From positions 1 through 44,267 of the forward strand of contig CAITKI010000113.1 of the NCBI GenBank assembly GCA_903892905.1: a stretch of 44,267 nucleotides of DNA, in the 5' to 3' direction. This stretch comes from an uncultured Microcaldota archaeon. Its GTDB lineage: Archaea > Micrarchaeota > Micrarchaeia > Anstonellales > Anstonellaceae. Positions 37,101-44,267 of the stretch are shown here, piece by piece (positions within the stretch are counted from its first letter, which is position 1; each line of letters opens with the position of its first letter). Position numbers and translations under genes: made by a program. The notes beneath the pieces were generated by a model. It was given only the letters and a program-made list of their open reading frames with translations, searched no databases and had not been told where the DNA came from.

Positions 37101-40100
37101 GGCGTTCGTAGGGGTGCGCGACAAGGGGCGGCCCGAACCGTCCAAGGATCAGAAAAAAAAACTGATTGATTTCCTGAAGCCAGTCCCGCCAAAAGACGCA
37201 TTCAGCACTGATACCCAGCAGCGCTCAACAGCGACCAGCTCAACCGGGCAGGTAAACATGGTGGTGTCGCCGCACCAGATCCGCAAGGCAAAGCGCGCTT
37301 CAATTGCCGCGCTCAACAAAAAGATAAAGGAGGCGAAAACGCCTGAGGAGAAAAAGGCGCTGCGCCAGGAAAGGCACGCGCTGAGGCAGGATTTCAGGAG
37401 CATGCGCCAGAACTATGGCGTGGATCCGAACGCGCTGGAAAAGAAGGGAATGAAAATCGAGGATGGGAAGCTGAAAAAGGTCAATGACAATATCGACATG
37501 AAAAAAGTCATAACAAACGTGACTGACAGCGACAGGTTTAGCTCTGCAAAAACCCTCTTCCAAAATCCGTTTGGCACCAACCAGCCCGCCAAGCAAAATG
37601 TGCTTTCAGATGAGGGCAAGGGAACCCAGTTCGGGTTCACCAAATCAAAAGAAACCGTCCTTTCCATGATCACTTCTCCTGGCGAAGGCAAAAGCGCGGA
37701 AAGCCAGTCAGGCAGCAAAACGGGCTCATCTGCCCAAGTAAGGCAGCCAACCACTGGAACTTCAGGTGCACAGGCTACCAGCATGTCTGCTACCGACATA
37801 CTTGGCGTTGGCATTTCAATGTTCAGCAGGGGCTTCTGGTCAAAGGAGGGAATGGCAAACCGCATGAAAGCCACTGGTGTGGATGAATTCTTCAAGGAGG
37901 CGTCAGGCGCCACGGTCGGGGCGGCGCTGGTCATCCTGCTGCGCTTCGTGCTCAAAAAAATGATGGAAAATGCCAAGCTGCGCGACGCGGAAAAAGGCAA
38001 GAACGATGGCTCGAGAGTAAAGACAAACCTGCGCTTCACGAGCCCCACCAAGGCCATCACGAGCCTGTTCAGGATATACGCAGTCATGTCATCGCTTTCC
38101 TCTTTTGTGAAAGGGCTTGGGGCGGCGACAGGCTCCAAATCACTGTCAGGCGGCATCGGCTTCATAGAAGGGGTCAACAGCATCAATATAGGCGGCATAG
38201 GCAAGTACAATCTCAATGTGGCAGAGCTTGCCACCTGGGTCGACCCAAGCCTGAGGGAGACCTATGTCGGAGGAGGCTCAAGCGCAATACCCTATCCGTT
38301 CAATATGGTCCAGACTGCGGTCAGCGGCGCCCTGGTGGGCGGCGACGTGCTGGTGCAGAAGGCGAGCGATGCCCTCAAGCGGGACGTCAAGCTGGCGTTT
38401 GTCCAGGGCGGCGAGGCATTCCTTGTGAAAGTCGACGAGTCCGGCAACATTCTCGATAAGAATGGCAAAGATGTCATGAAGGAAGGCAGCGGCCAGCCGT
38501 TCGCATACAAAAAAATAAACGTGAAGACAGGGGAAGCAACGGACTGCGCCGAAGTCATAGGCCTCTCTCAAACAAAGCGCACCTATGTGGTTGTCAATGA
38601 AGGCAGCTCCCCGAAAGAAACAACCTATTCAGCCATGGGAGCTGGCGCGGCAAGCTTCTATGACAACACGCAGCGAGACCGGGCAGAGACATACTTCAAC
38701 AGCAATTCGTTCGTTTATAGCCTGAAGTCACAGTATGGCGGCAGCAGCCCGACAAAGAGCCTTGTGAAAAACCAGGACGGCAGCTACGTGACAAAGATTA
38801 CGCTAATAGAGGACAAGGTGAACACCTGGGGGGTTGCAAGGAACATACCCGACCTGGCTTCATTGGACGGCAAGGAAGCTGCAAAGTACGTCTCGCTGCG
38901 CAACGCGTGCGAACACCAAGTCCAGCTTATCAATACGTTCCTAGGGGTCATAAACGGCAAAGACGCGCTTGACGTGATATCTCGGCTCCAGGACAGGGTG
39001 AAAATAAACGATGCGCTGGAATCCTTCAAGAACGCCCTCAAGCAATACGAATCGGTAGAATTGGGCAAGCTGACTTCCGATGACAAGCGCAGCATGTCGG
39101 AGCTCGAGGACAAAGTTTCAACGTACGGGCTTGCCCTCGTTGTTTTCGATGCAATGGGCAGCAGCCCGCTCGACATCAGCAAGGACGTGTTTGACAAGAC
39201 GAACGCGACCATCGAGCAAAACATAATAGCAGTCATCGGCTTCACAAACTCATACCTGAACTGCTATTCACAGGCAATTGCAACAGGCAATGACGATGCC
39301 CTCCTGGAAATATCAAAATTCAGAAAGCACGGGGTGGAAAACCTCCAGCAGGACACAGCGGTCCTCAATTCGATGGCCACTGCCATGCAATACTATGGCA
39401 TTGTGCACTTCAACAACGCGAAGGCGGAAAAAGAATACCTTTCAGGGCTCAAGACTATGGTGGACGCCGGCAGCAATTTGATGACTAACGCCAGCGACGA
39501 GAACACACTGGCATTTGCGCAGGCAACCGACAAGCTCTGTGAAACCATGATAAAGGGCGTGAGCTTCGAGGGCAGGTTCGGCAGCAAGGAGAAGGACTTG
39601 AAGAAACTTCTTGAAAATACGAACAAGTTATTGGAGGACATAAACATAAGCCACAAGGCGGGCAATGAAAAATATTCCTATACTGATGATAAGGGCACAC
39701 ACGAAATTGAATACAAGGATGCGGTGCAAAAATGCACCGCCGCATTGTTTACCGTTCTCCAGACTACGGTCTCCTTGCACCAAACATCTAATTCTTATCT
39801 CAATGCTGGATTAGCTGCAAGCGGCTGGCAGAACCGGCCGGCATACCAGGTTTCTCCAGAAGCTGACGCGCTCAACAGGCTGCCTGCTCCTGCGGAGGCC
39901 AGTGGCGAGCGAAATCTTTCAAGAGGATTCTATTCTCCCTCTTTCAACCTGAATAGCATTTCAAATGTAAAATATGGGCCGGGGGCAAGGTTTAACATTT
40001 CTCCAGCTATTTCTATAGAAGCTGCACCTATAGAACCCATCAAAAAAGAAGGATCCTTTCTGGAAGCAACGCAAATAGATGCCAAACCAAACACGGATAG

Positions 40101-40425
40101 CGAACCAAAAAGTGCAAAACTTGACTATGCCCGTACCGCTCTGACATCACAGGCTGCCTTGGATCAATCAACACACAAGCGCATAGAAACGGTGGAGAGC
40201 AGGTTTAACGCAGCAGAACAATCACTCGCAAACTCTATAGGGGGCATTCGGAGCATTTCACCTCCAAAGAACATTCAGAAACAAATAAACAATATAGAAA
40301 AAGAAATCCAAGAGCTCAAAAAAGACCCCCTAAACGAAGATAATGTTCAACGAATTGAATATTACTCGCAACTGCTCCGGCAGATGCACGATGCAGCCAT
40401 TCCTCTTATTAAGAAGAAGAGATAG
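34138..40425 (+). CDS. ~2095-aa membrane protein: signal peptide, two Ig-like repeats, Cys-rich repeats, TM, large Lys/Glu-rich (probably cytoplasmic) C-terminal region
   Basis: MEIGKVRLAAFIFLTALLLAPSAFAA; repeat units ARIIDAENLALNYVATLLVNGAPNA; TM LCWPLMLILGLLLGASFAAG. Confidence 0.85.
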   Translation: MEIGKVRLAAFIFLTALLLAPSAFAASATYEANCTSRFTDECNPTGVSAVTGFFPIQCSYNDGLPANAIVESVSVESHVRTISGMLFYSFNGDFFGTYSGSSPACNAPTNTVFARNDPPYRAQQQNTITISANWLDSGSIEGGEPVGLSAGKHLKVTVNYSLSAPANTKPSGVTKILPSVLEPGTRGVNCTARIIDAENLALNYVATLLVNGAPNATSSGTIQNNTFEPVLIATAIPLSQGDTLQCKLDYDDGALQGDTAYSEIVGPLPAPANTPPSGTTTISPVAPSPGSVDISCTARIIDAENLALNYVATLLVNGAPNAASSGTIQNNSLQPVLSAPNVQVAQGDLLKCQLDYEDGSLPGATAYSETTVGPGSGPGGTCGATVPGTGFCDGGPVSNFLCGSISNTACCANATSCKLVGGVCTQTGTTSALCSDFKDNQAGCQAFASAGCSWRAAAPSCGAISQGSGQCSPRTGAPSMTCTDLGGSDCCQASGSYCQWSGTACNYNSPLPSSGLCHSFDNNYVACTISSQFCTWSATTCGMPTPNTGWCFALPGKTMTCDKIGSFDCCQKANPYCLWSGTTSCTYNSAPPSSDFCRAFDDNYASCRIAGDYCYWEGKECSNASGSCQSPRFCCATSGLSCGKTNPYTGNKMCCLADNSSTACNYGSECCSGICDSHVCQPSFCDVVPTIPSYTDVTLNPENGSISTYTYNLSEENYTKTGLPNALLFMVNLTDQSNIQICYDVADSSGHMQMTYDPTAPGCTDYWYIFCPRGDASTSSGLKSREICLNSTNIDYNKLIYPQPVPCAGATPPAPKSYLDHILSHNELYFCNKVTKDYAPLCWPLMLILGLLLGASFAAGKNPFQSFDFSSPRMNRGRQYSARVQNKSFDLMSYLMSVGSTAASFVKGKTKDEKAKMAEAKGKVKEAKQNLKDGKGTKADVKTARAGVGTARQGIRDARQQKRQTARKEKYDSSDHKTGMGKFLHNVGAFVGVRDKGRPEPSKDQKKKLIDFLKPVPPKDAFSTDTQQRSTATSSTGQVNMVVSPHQIRKAKRASIAALNKKIKEAKTPEEKKALRQERHALRQDFRSMRQNYGVDPNALEKKGMKIEDGKLKKVNDNIDMKKVITNVTDSDRFSSAKTLFQNPFGTNQPAKQNVLSDEGKGTQFGFTKSKETVLSMITSPGEGKSAESQSGSKTGSSAQVRQPTTGTSGAQATSMSATDILGVGISMFSRGFWSKEGMANRMKATGVDEFFKEASGATVGAALVILLRFVLKKMMENAKLRDAEKGKNDGSRVKTNLRFTSPTKAITSLFRIYAVMSSLSSFVKGLGAATGSKSLSGGIGFIEGVNSINIGGIGKYNLNVAELATWVDPSLRETYVGGGSSAIPYPFNMVQTAVSGALVGGDVLVQKASDALKRDVKLAFVQGGEAFLVKVDESGNILDKNGKDVMKEGSGQPFAYKKINVKTGEATDCAEVIGLSQTKRTYVVVNEGSSPKETTYSAMGAGAASFYDNTQRDRAETYFNSNSFVYSLKSQYGGSSPTKSLVKNQDGSYVTKITLIEDKVNTWGVARNIPDLASLDGKEAAKYVSLRNACEHQVQLINTFLGVINGKDALDVISRLQDRVKINDALESFKNALKQYESVELGKLTSDDKRSMSELEDKVSTYGLALVVFDAMGSSPLDISKDVFDKTNATIEQNIIAVIGFTNSYLNCYSQAIATGNDDALLEISKFRKHGVENLQQDTAVLNSMATAMQYYGIVHFNNAKAEKEYLSGLKTMVDAGSNLMTNASDENTLAFAQATDKLCETMIKGVSFEGRFGSKEKDLKKLLENTNKLLEDINISHKAGNEKYSYTDDKGTHEIEYKDAVQKCTAALFTVLQTTVSLHQTSNSYLNAGLAASGWQNRPAYQVSPEADALNRLPAPAEASGERNLSRGFYSPSFNLNSISNVKYGPGARFNISPAISIEAAPIEPIKKEGSFLEATQIDAKPNTDSEPKSAKLDYARTALTSQAALDQSTHKRIETVESRFNAAEQSLANSIGGIRSISPPKNIQKQINNIEKEIQELKKDPLNEDNVQRIEYYSQLLRQMHDAAIPLIKKKR
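34705..34811 (+). repeat. Intragenic 107-bp near-identical repeat, copy 1 (copy 2 at 35023-35129)
   Basis: tgcaccgccaggatcatcgacgccgagaacctggccctgaactacgtggcaacccttttggtaaacggcgccccgaacgcc[a/g]catcctcgggcaccatccagaacaac; I see one mismatch; offset 318 bp. Confidence 0.95.
35023..35129 (+). repeat. Intragenic 107-bp near-identical repeat, copy 2
   Basis: See copy 1 at 34705-34811. Confidence 0.95.
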
Positions 40426-40456
40426 ATGTCTTATGAGGGTTTCTATGGGTGGCATA

Positions 40457-40951
40457 ATGTTGAAAAAAGAAAGCAAGCAACAAAATATACTCAAAAGGCA
40501 TGTTAAGCAAATAAACAAATTTGCAAAAGTGGCAGTCCTCGCAACCGGGCTGACTGTGGCAGCCAATCTTTCAAATGCCCAATCTATAAACACTCCTCCA
40601 GTCAATGCTACTCAAAATATAGAGTACATAAACAAAGCAGATACAACTGTTTCCGGCCTTCTATATCCATGGGTTTATGTCAAAACGCAGGCAATCAAAG
40701 GGCGTAACATAATTCTGACATTTCTTACTGGTGCAAAGATTCATATCAACGAAGACCCAACGGAGCAGATAGTCCTCGGAAATAGAAAATTTAAGATCGC
40801 ATTAAGTATCAAGGACCAAAAACAGCTAAAAGATAGCGTGTTATTGGAAAAAGACGGCTACTATCTTGTTTACTATCGTTCTTGCACAAGTTACAAAGAG
40901 ATTAAAAGTTTCTATGATCGGCTGGACATTTATCAGATAAAGCCAAAATAA
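40457..40951 (+). CDS. Small protein with an N-terminal hydrophobic segment, hypothetical
   Basis: MLKKESKQQNILKRHVKQINKFAKVAVLATGLTVAANLSNAQS...; upstream ATGs at 40433/40445 are alternatives. Confidence 0.65.
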   Translation: MLKKESKQQNILKRHVKQINKFAKVAVLATGLTVAANLSNAQSINTPPVNATQNIEYINKADTTVSGLLYPWVYVKTQAIKGRNIILTFLTGAKIHINEDPTEQIVLGNRKFKIALSIKDQKQLKDSVLLEKDGYYLVYYRSCTSYKEIKSFYDRLDIYQIKPK

Positions 40952-41051
40952 ACCTATATGGCAAATGCTGTGGCGGATTCGCACTTTCCCCGCCCGCAAC
41001 CTTTAAATCCCCTTCCCACCTTATTTTAACACTTACATAGGGGGGGTCGGC

Positions 41052-41603
41052 ATGAACGCACAGAAACTTCAAATTGACAGGGCAAAGGCTATTGGAAAGA
41101 GCGCGAACAGGGCATTCAGGATTCCGCTCGGGACAAAAATCAAGCTCGGGGCGACCATGCTGTTCCTATATTTCGCCTCCAAGCTGATTGCCGAGCCGAT
41201 ATGCAGCAAGGACTCGCCGCAGGACAGGAAAGGCAAGCAGCCGGCTGTGGAAGTGCAAAACCAGAACGACTCTGCAATCATAAAAAGCGCGATGAAAAAG
41301 TACGCGGATAACGCGCTTCAGAGGAATGTCGTCGTTTCGTTCAACCAAGTGTTCAGCGTGAACGTTGTCTTCAATTCCCCTGCATACCTCCCAATTACCG
41401 ACCCAAAAACAGACAACACCGTAGTGAGGCTGTCTCCCGAAGAGCAAAAGAACCTGGAGGCCGGCGGGATGGTCAAGCCCATGGGCAGGCCCTATCTCCT
41501 TATTCTGGTCAAGGGCGCTGACGGAGCCAACAAGGTCTACGTGTATGAACTCAAGCACACCGACATAAAGCAGGCAAAGCCTGATTCGGTCAAAACACAG
41601 TAG
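41052..41603 (+). CDS. Small single-TM protein, hypothetical
   Basis: MNAQKLQIDRAKAIGKSANRAFRIPLGTKIKLGATMLFLYFASKLIAEP...; TATA-like cctttaaatcc upstream. Confidence 0.7.
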   Translation: MNAQKLQIDRAKAIGKSANRAFRIPLGTKIKLGATMLFLYFASKLIAEPICSKDSPQDRKGKQPAVEVQNQNDSAIIKSAMKKYADNALQRNVVVSFNQVFSVNVVFNSPAYLPITDPKTDNTVVRLSPEEQKNLEAGGMVKPMGRPYLLILVKGADGANKVYVYELKHTDIKQAKPDSVKTQ

Positions 41604-41722
41604 TTCTTCTTTTCATTTTTTCTTCTGAAGTTAGCAAAAGCTCGCGCTAAGCAAGGCAAAAATCACTGCCGCGTGTGCATGTTTCCGCTAGGGAAAGCAA
41701 AGGCACATGGAATGCTCGCATT

Positions 41723-42301
41723 TCAGCCAAGCAGCGCCCTCACCCTGTCAGCCAGCCTTCCAGGCACGCGCGCCAGGTAGCCATCCATCACGCCTTTGCG
41801 CACGGACTTTTTCAGGTCCATTGCAAGCTCGCGGGGAAGCGGCTGCCTGAAATGCACAAAATCAATGAGCGTTTTTTCAAGGTCGGAAACAGGCAGCCAA
41901 AAGTCGCCGTATTTCACCATGCCAAACCCGAAGAACATGCTTCTTCCAATGCGCCTCACGATATAGTTGCTTCCAAGGAATTCCCTTCTTCCCGCCCTGA
42001 CCTTCCTGGGCGTAATCACCACCGGCACTGTTTCCTGCTCCCATGAATTGCGGAGCGACAGGGCATCCTGGAGGCCGTAGTAGAACGGCTGGAAGGCAAA
42101 GCCGACAACCTGCGTCTCCTGCCTGAAAGTGTAGACGCCCCTGCCAATCCTTTGCAGCTTCCCCTCTTTCAAAAGCTTGTGAACCATAAGGTTCTGGTAC
42201 CCTTCCGAGAGCCTCCTCCTTTCGAAGAATGTCTTGATGTCGCGCGCGCAAAACGCCGGCTCCTTCTCAAAGCGGAGCCGAAGCTCGGATGTGAATGTCA
42301 T
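41723..42301 (-). CDS. AbiEi-like antitoxin (wHTH regulator) of a type IV toxin-antitoxin system
   Basis: ARDIKTFFERRRLSEGYQNLMVHKLLKEGKLQRIGRGVYTF wHTH; ATGA overlap with the upstream nucleotidyltransferase gene. Confidence 0.75.
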   Translation of the reverse strand: MTFTSELRLRFEKEPAFCARDIKTFFERRRLSEGYQNLMVHKLLKEGKLQRIGRGVYTFRQETQVVGFAFQPFYYGLQDALSLRNSWEQETVPVVITPRKVRAGRREFLGSNYIVRRIGRSMFFGFGMVKYGDFWLPVSDLEKTLIDFVHFRQPLPRELAMDLKKSVRKGVMDGYLARVPGRLADRVRALLG

Positions 42302-42957
42302 CCAAACCGCCTCCTAAGCGCAAGCAGCATCTGCGGAACTGAAGGGACTGCGCCGGAATAGACAAGCGATGACAGGTTCGCCTCGTCAAGCGGCGGCCTG
42401 AAGCCGGAAAGGAGGGAAGATACTGCCGCTTCCGCCCCGGGGCTGCCATCCACCCTTTCGCTCAGGTGGTAAATGTCGTACAAATCGCGCACAAAGCGCC
42501 TGTTCTTGTATGCCGATGCCTTCTCCACCACTAGTTCCTCAGGCGATAAGCAAAGCACATCCATGCGCGAGCCATTCATTTTTTCATATCTTGTTGCAAC
42601 CCCGTTTTTTTTCACAGACGTGTTTATCTCAAGGCGCACCTCAGCCTCGCCGTCGGTTATCTTTGCGAAAATGAGGTTTCCCGTCCTTTTGAGCCTCGAT
42701 AGCGTTAGCGCGCGGGAAGACAGGATTTCCCCCAACCCGTCGGCAATCCTTCCGGGATGCGAGGAATACATGTCCAAATCCTCCGAGAACCTGTTTCCCG
42801 AAAAGCAGCGCCAGATTGCGGTGCCCCCGTGGAAAACAAGCGAGCCGTCGAGCGCGTACGCTGCCTCCATCACTTCGTCCTGCAGCCTGCCGACGTCCAC
42901 ATGCAGGCGCTTCCTCAGCCTTTTTTCAAGCGGGATGTCCATGTTTTGTTTAAGCAA
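42298..42957 (-). CDS. AbiEii-like nucleotidyltransferase toxin
   Basis: VFHGGTAIWRCFSGNRFSEDLDMYS (GG...DxD NTase signature), VEKASAYKNRRFVRDLYDIYHL. Confidence 0.85.
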   Translation of the reverse strand: MLKQNMDIPLEKRLRKRLHVDVGRLQDEVMEAAYALDGSLVFHGGTAIWRCFSGNRFSEDLDMYSSHPGRIADGLGEILSSRALTLSRLKRTGNLIFAKITDGEAEVRLEINTSVKKNGVATRYEKMNGSRMDVLCLSPEELVVEKASAYKNRRFVRDLYDIYHLSERVDGSPGAEAAVSSLLSGFRPPLDEANLSSLVYSGAVPSVPQMLLALRRRFG

Positions 42958-43113
42958 CGAATATTATATAAATATATAAGATTGGTAATGTATAATAATG
43001 GGCAGAATTATTCATTCAAGTGGCAAAACTCGAAATCATGTTTCATTTTTCAGGGGCAAATGATAGTGCAAAATAATGGCATATGTCCGGTTCGCCCAAG
43101 AAATCCAATCCCA

Positions 43114-43280
43114 ATTCGCGCTAAGAAAAATAAAATCACAACCTGCCTGCTTCCGCTAGGGAAAATAAAAATCACTTCCAGCAGAGCCTTTCGGCTCTGC
43201 TAGCTAGCAAACCATTGCTGGTTTGCTATCTTGCAATTCCCATGCCCATAGCGCTTCCGCTAAGAACAATAAAAATCACA
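43114..43280. repeat. Three copies of a ~25-bp intergenic motif YTCCGCTARGRAMAATAAAAATCAC with interspersed hairpins
   Basis: ttcgcgctaagaaaaataaaatcac (43115), cttccgctagggaaaataaaaatcac (43150), cttccgctaagaacaataaaaatcac (43253); hairpins agcagagcc/ggctctgct and agcaaacc/ggtttgct. Confidence 0.75.
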
Positions 43281-43349
43281 ATAGTAAAAGAGAGCGACTG
43301 ATATTCACATGGAGTGAATCTCCCCGTGCTTGCGCACGGAGAAAATAAT

Positions 43350-44267
43350 ACGTTAAAACGGCTTTAGTAGCGACAGGCTGAATGCCTCGCGTAAGCTAAG
43401 CACTTACACCCTCGCCCTATCAAAGTCATCTACTATGACCGCCTACACCACCTAGTTTTGAGATTGACTTCGACCTTAGATGCTTTCAGGTCTTATCCAA
43501 TAACGCGTAGCTGCCCTGCGATGCTTTACACAACAGGTAGACCAGAGGCGTCGGACCCAAGTTCCTCTCGTACTCATGGGTACTTCCTCTCAAGTGGTGA
43601 CACTCCTAGGAGATACTACCGAACTGTCTCGCGACGTTCTGAACCCAGCTCATGTAAGTCTTTAATGGATGAACAACCCAACCTTTGGCGGCTCCTGCAC
43701 CGCCAGGATGACTTAAGCCGACAGCGATGTACCAAACCGCGGGGTCGATGTGTATTTGAGTAAATACAAATCACCAAAACGCACGAATCTTACAGCAATA
43801 TCCCTTATTTTTCTCGTGTACCGGACATCGACGACCGATACAGAGTGTCTCATGCTAAACCTCGACAGGAAACCTTGCTTATGTGCAAAGAGCCGAAGCT
43901 CTTTGCATATGCATTTTCGTTGCTTAAGCGAAAATGCACAAGGGTGGCCCTATCTTCATCAATTTAGGCAGAGAATATTCTTAGGGAATAGAAAGACTAA
44001 TCTTTCGTTTATTGAAGTAAGACTCGCGCGATGAAAAAATCAGATTTGTATCTAACTCTCGCCCGCGACGAGCCTGTTACCCCCAGGGTAGCTTGTCTGA
44101 CAGCTTGGACCCTCACTAAGAAGGTACCAAGGTTCGTTAAGCCCGACTTTCGTCTCTGCATTCCACGCTTTTAAGAATACAGTCAGTCTAGCATTTGTCT
44201 TTAACCCTTACCGGCGGATTTCTAACCCGCCTAAGCTAAACATTGGGCGCCCTTGTTTCCTTATCGA
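43350..44267 (-). rRNA. 23S rRNA, 3' portion (partial, 5' part outside window), interrupted by an insertion
   Basis: Minus strand contains CCTGGGGGTAACAGGCT, GAGCTGGGTTCAGAACGTCGCGAGACAGTTCGGT and CCCATGAGTACGAGAGGAACTTGGG (peptidyl-transferase and sarcin-ricin regions). Confidence 0.96.
43755..44055 (-). other. ~300-nt intron/insertion in 23S rRNA helix 89 (bounds +/- 4 nt), putative BHB archaeal intron
   Basis: Exons GGGTAACAGGCTCGTCGCGGGCGAGAG and TACACATCGACCCCGCGGTTTGG are separated by ~300 nt of non-rRNA sequence; inverted repeat TAGATACAAATC/GATTTGTATTTA at the ends. Confidence 0.85.

Noticed and set aside
43458-44034. ORFs of 101 and 94 aa on the plus strand
   Set aside because: They are antisense to 23S rRNA and its insertion; no coding evidence
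43755-44055. Group I intron as the explanation for the 23S insertion
   Set aside because: I do not see a terminal G at the 3' boundary or a convincing P1/P7 core, and the end pairing fits BHB better; not excluded without a covariance search
1-44267. CRISPR array
   Set aside because: No regularly spaced identical repeats with unique spacers; the repeats found are pairs/triplets at gene junctions

Overview
This looks like an archaeal chromosome segment, probably from a DPANN-like lineage (inference only). Evidence: archaeal DnaG primase, TBP, L21e, RpoF/Rpb4, DUF655, KsgA, MetAP2, TATA-box promoters, and a 23S rRNA end on the minus strand. The left ~18 kb is mostly housekeeping genes, interrupted by a small accessory patch (Fic protein, Lrp/AsnC regulator, an orphan gene pair, a solo TnpB). 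The centre, about 18.6-41.6 kb, is a co-directional cluster with no homologue I can name. It holds six polytopic membrane proteins that share two sequence motifs (so they appear to be paralogues), two of them carrying Cys-rich ectodomains. With them are a ~1500-aa Cys-rich putative lipoprotein, a ~2095-aa membrane protein and two small membrane-anchored proteins. I see no ATPase in the cluster. The right end has a type IV (AbiE-like) toxin-antitoxin pair and the 3' part of a 23S rRNA interrupted by a ~300-nt insertion in helix 89 with a bulge-helix-bulge-like boundary. The two most interesting signals are (1) the six-paralogue membrane/Cys-rich cluster as a candidate undescribed surface or secretion apparatus, and (2) a recurrent junction pattern in which the stop/start region between genes is directly repeated at ~55-68 bp spacing, usually around small hairpins. 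All calls come from reading the sequence and the supplied ORF track; no database search was run.
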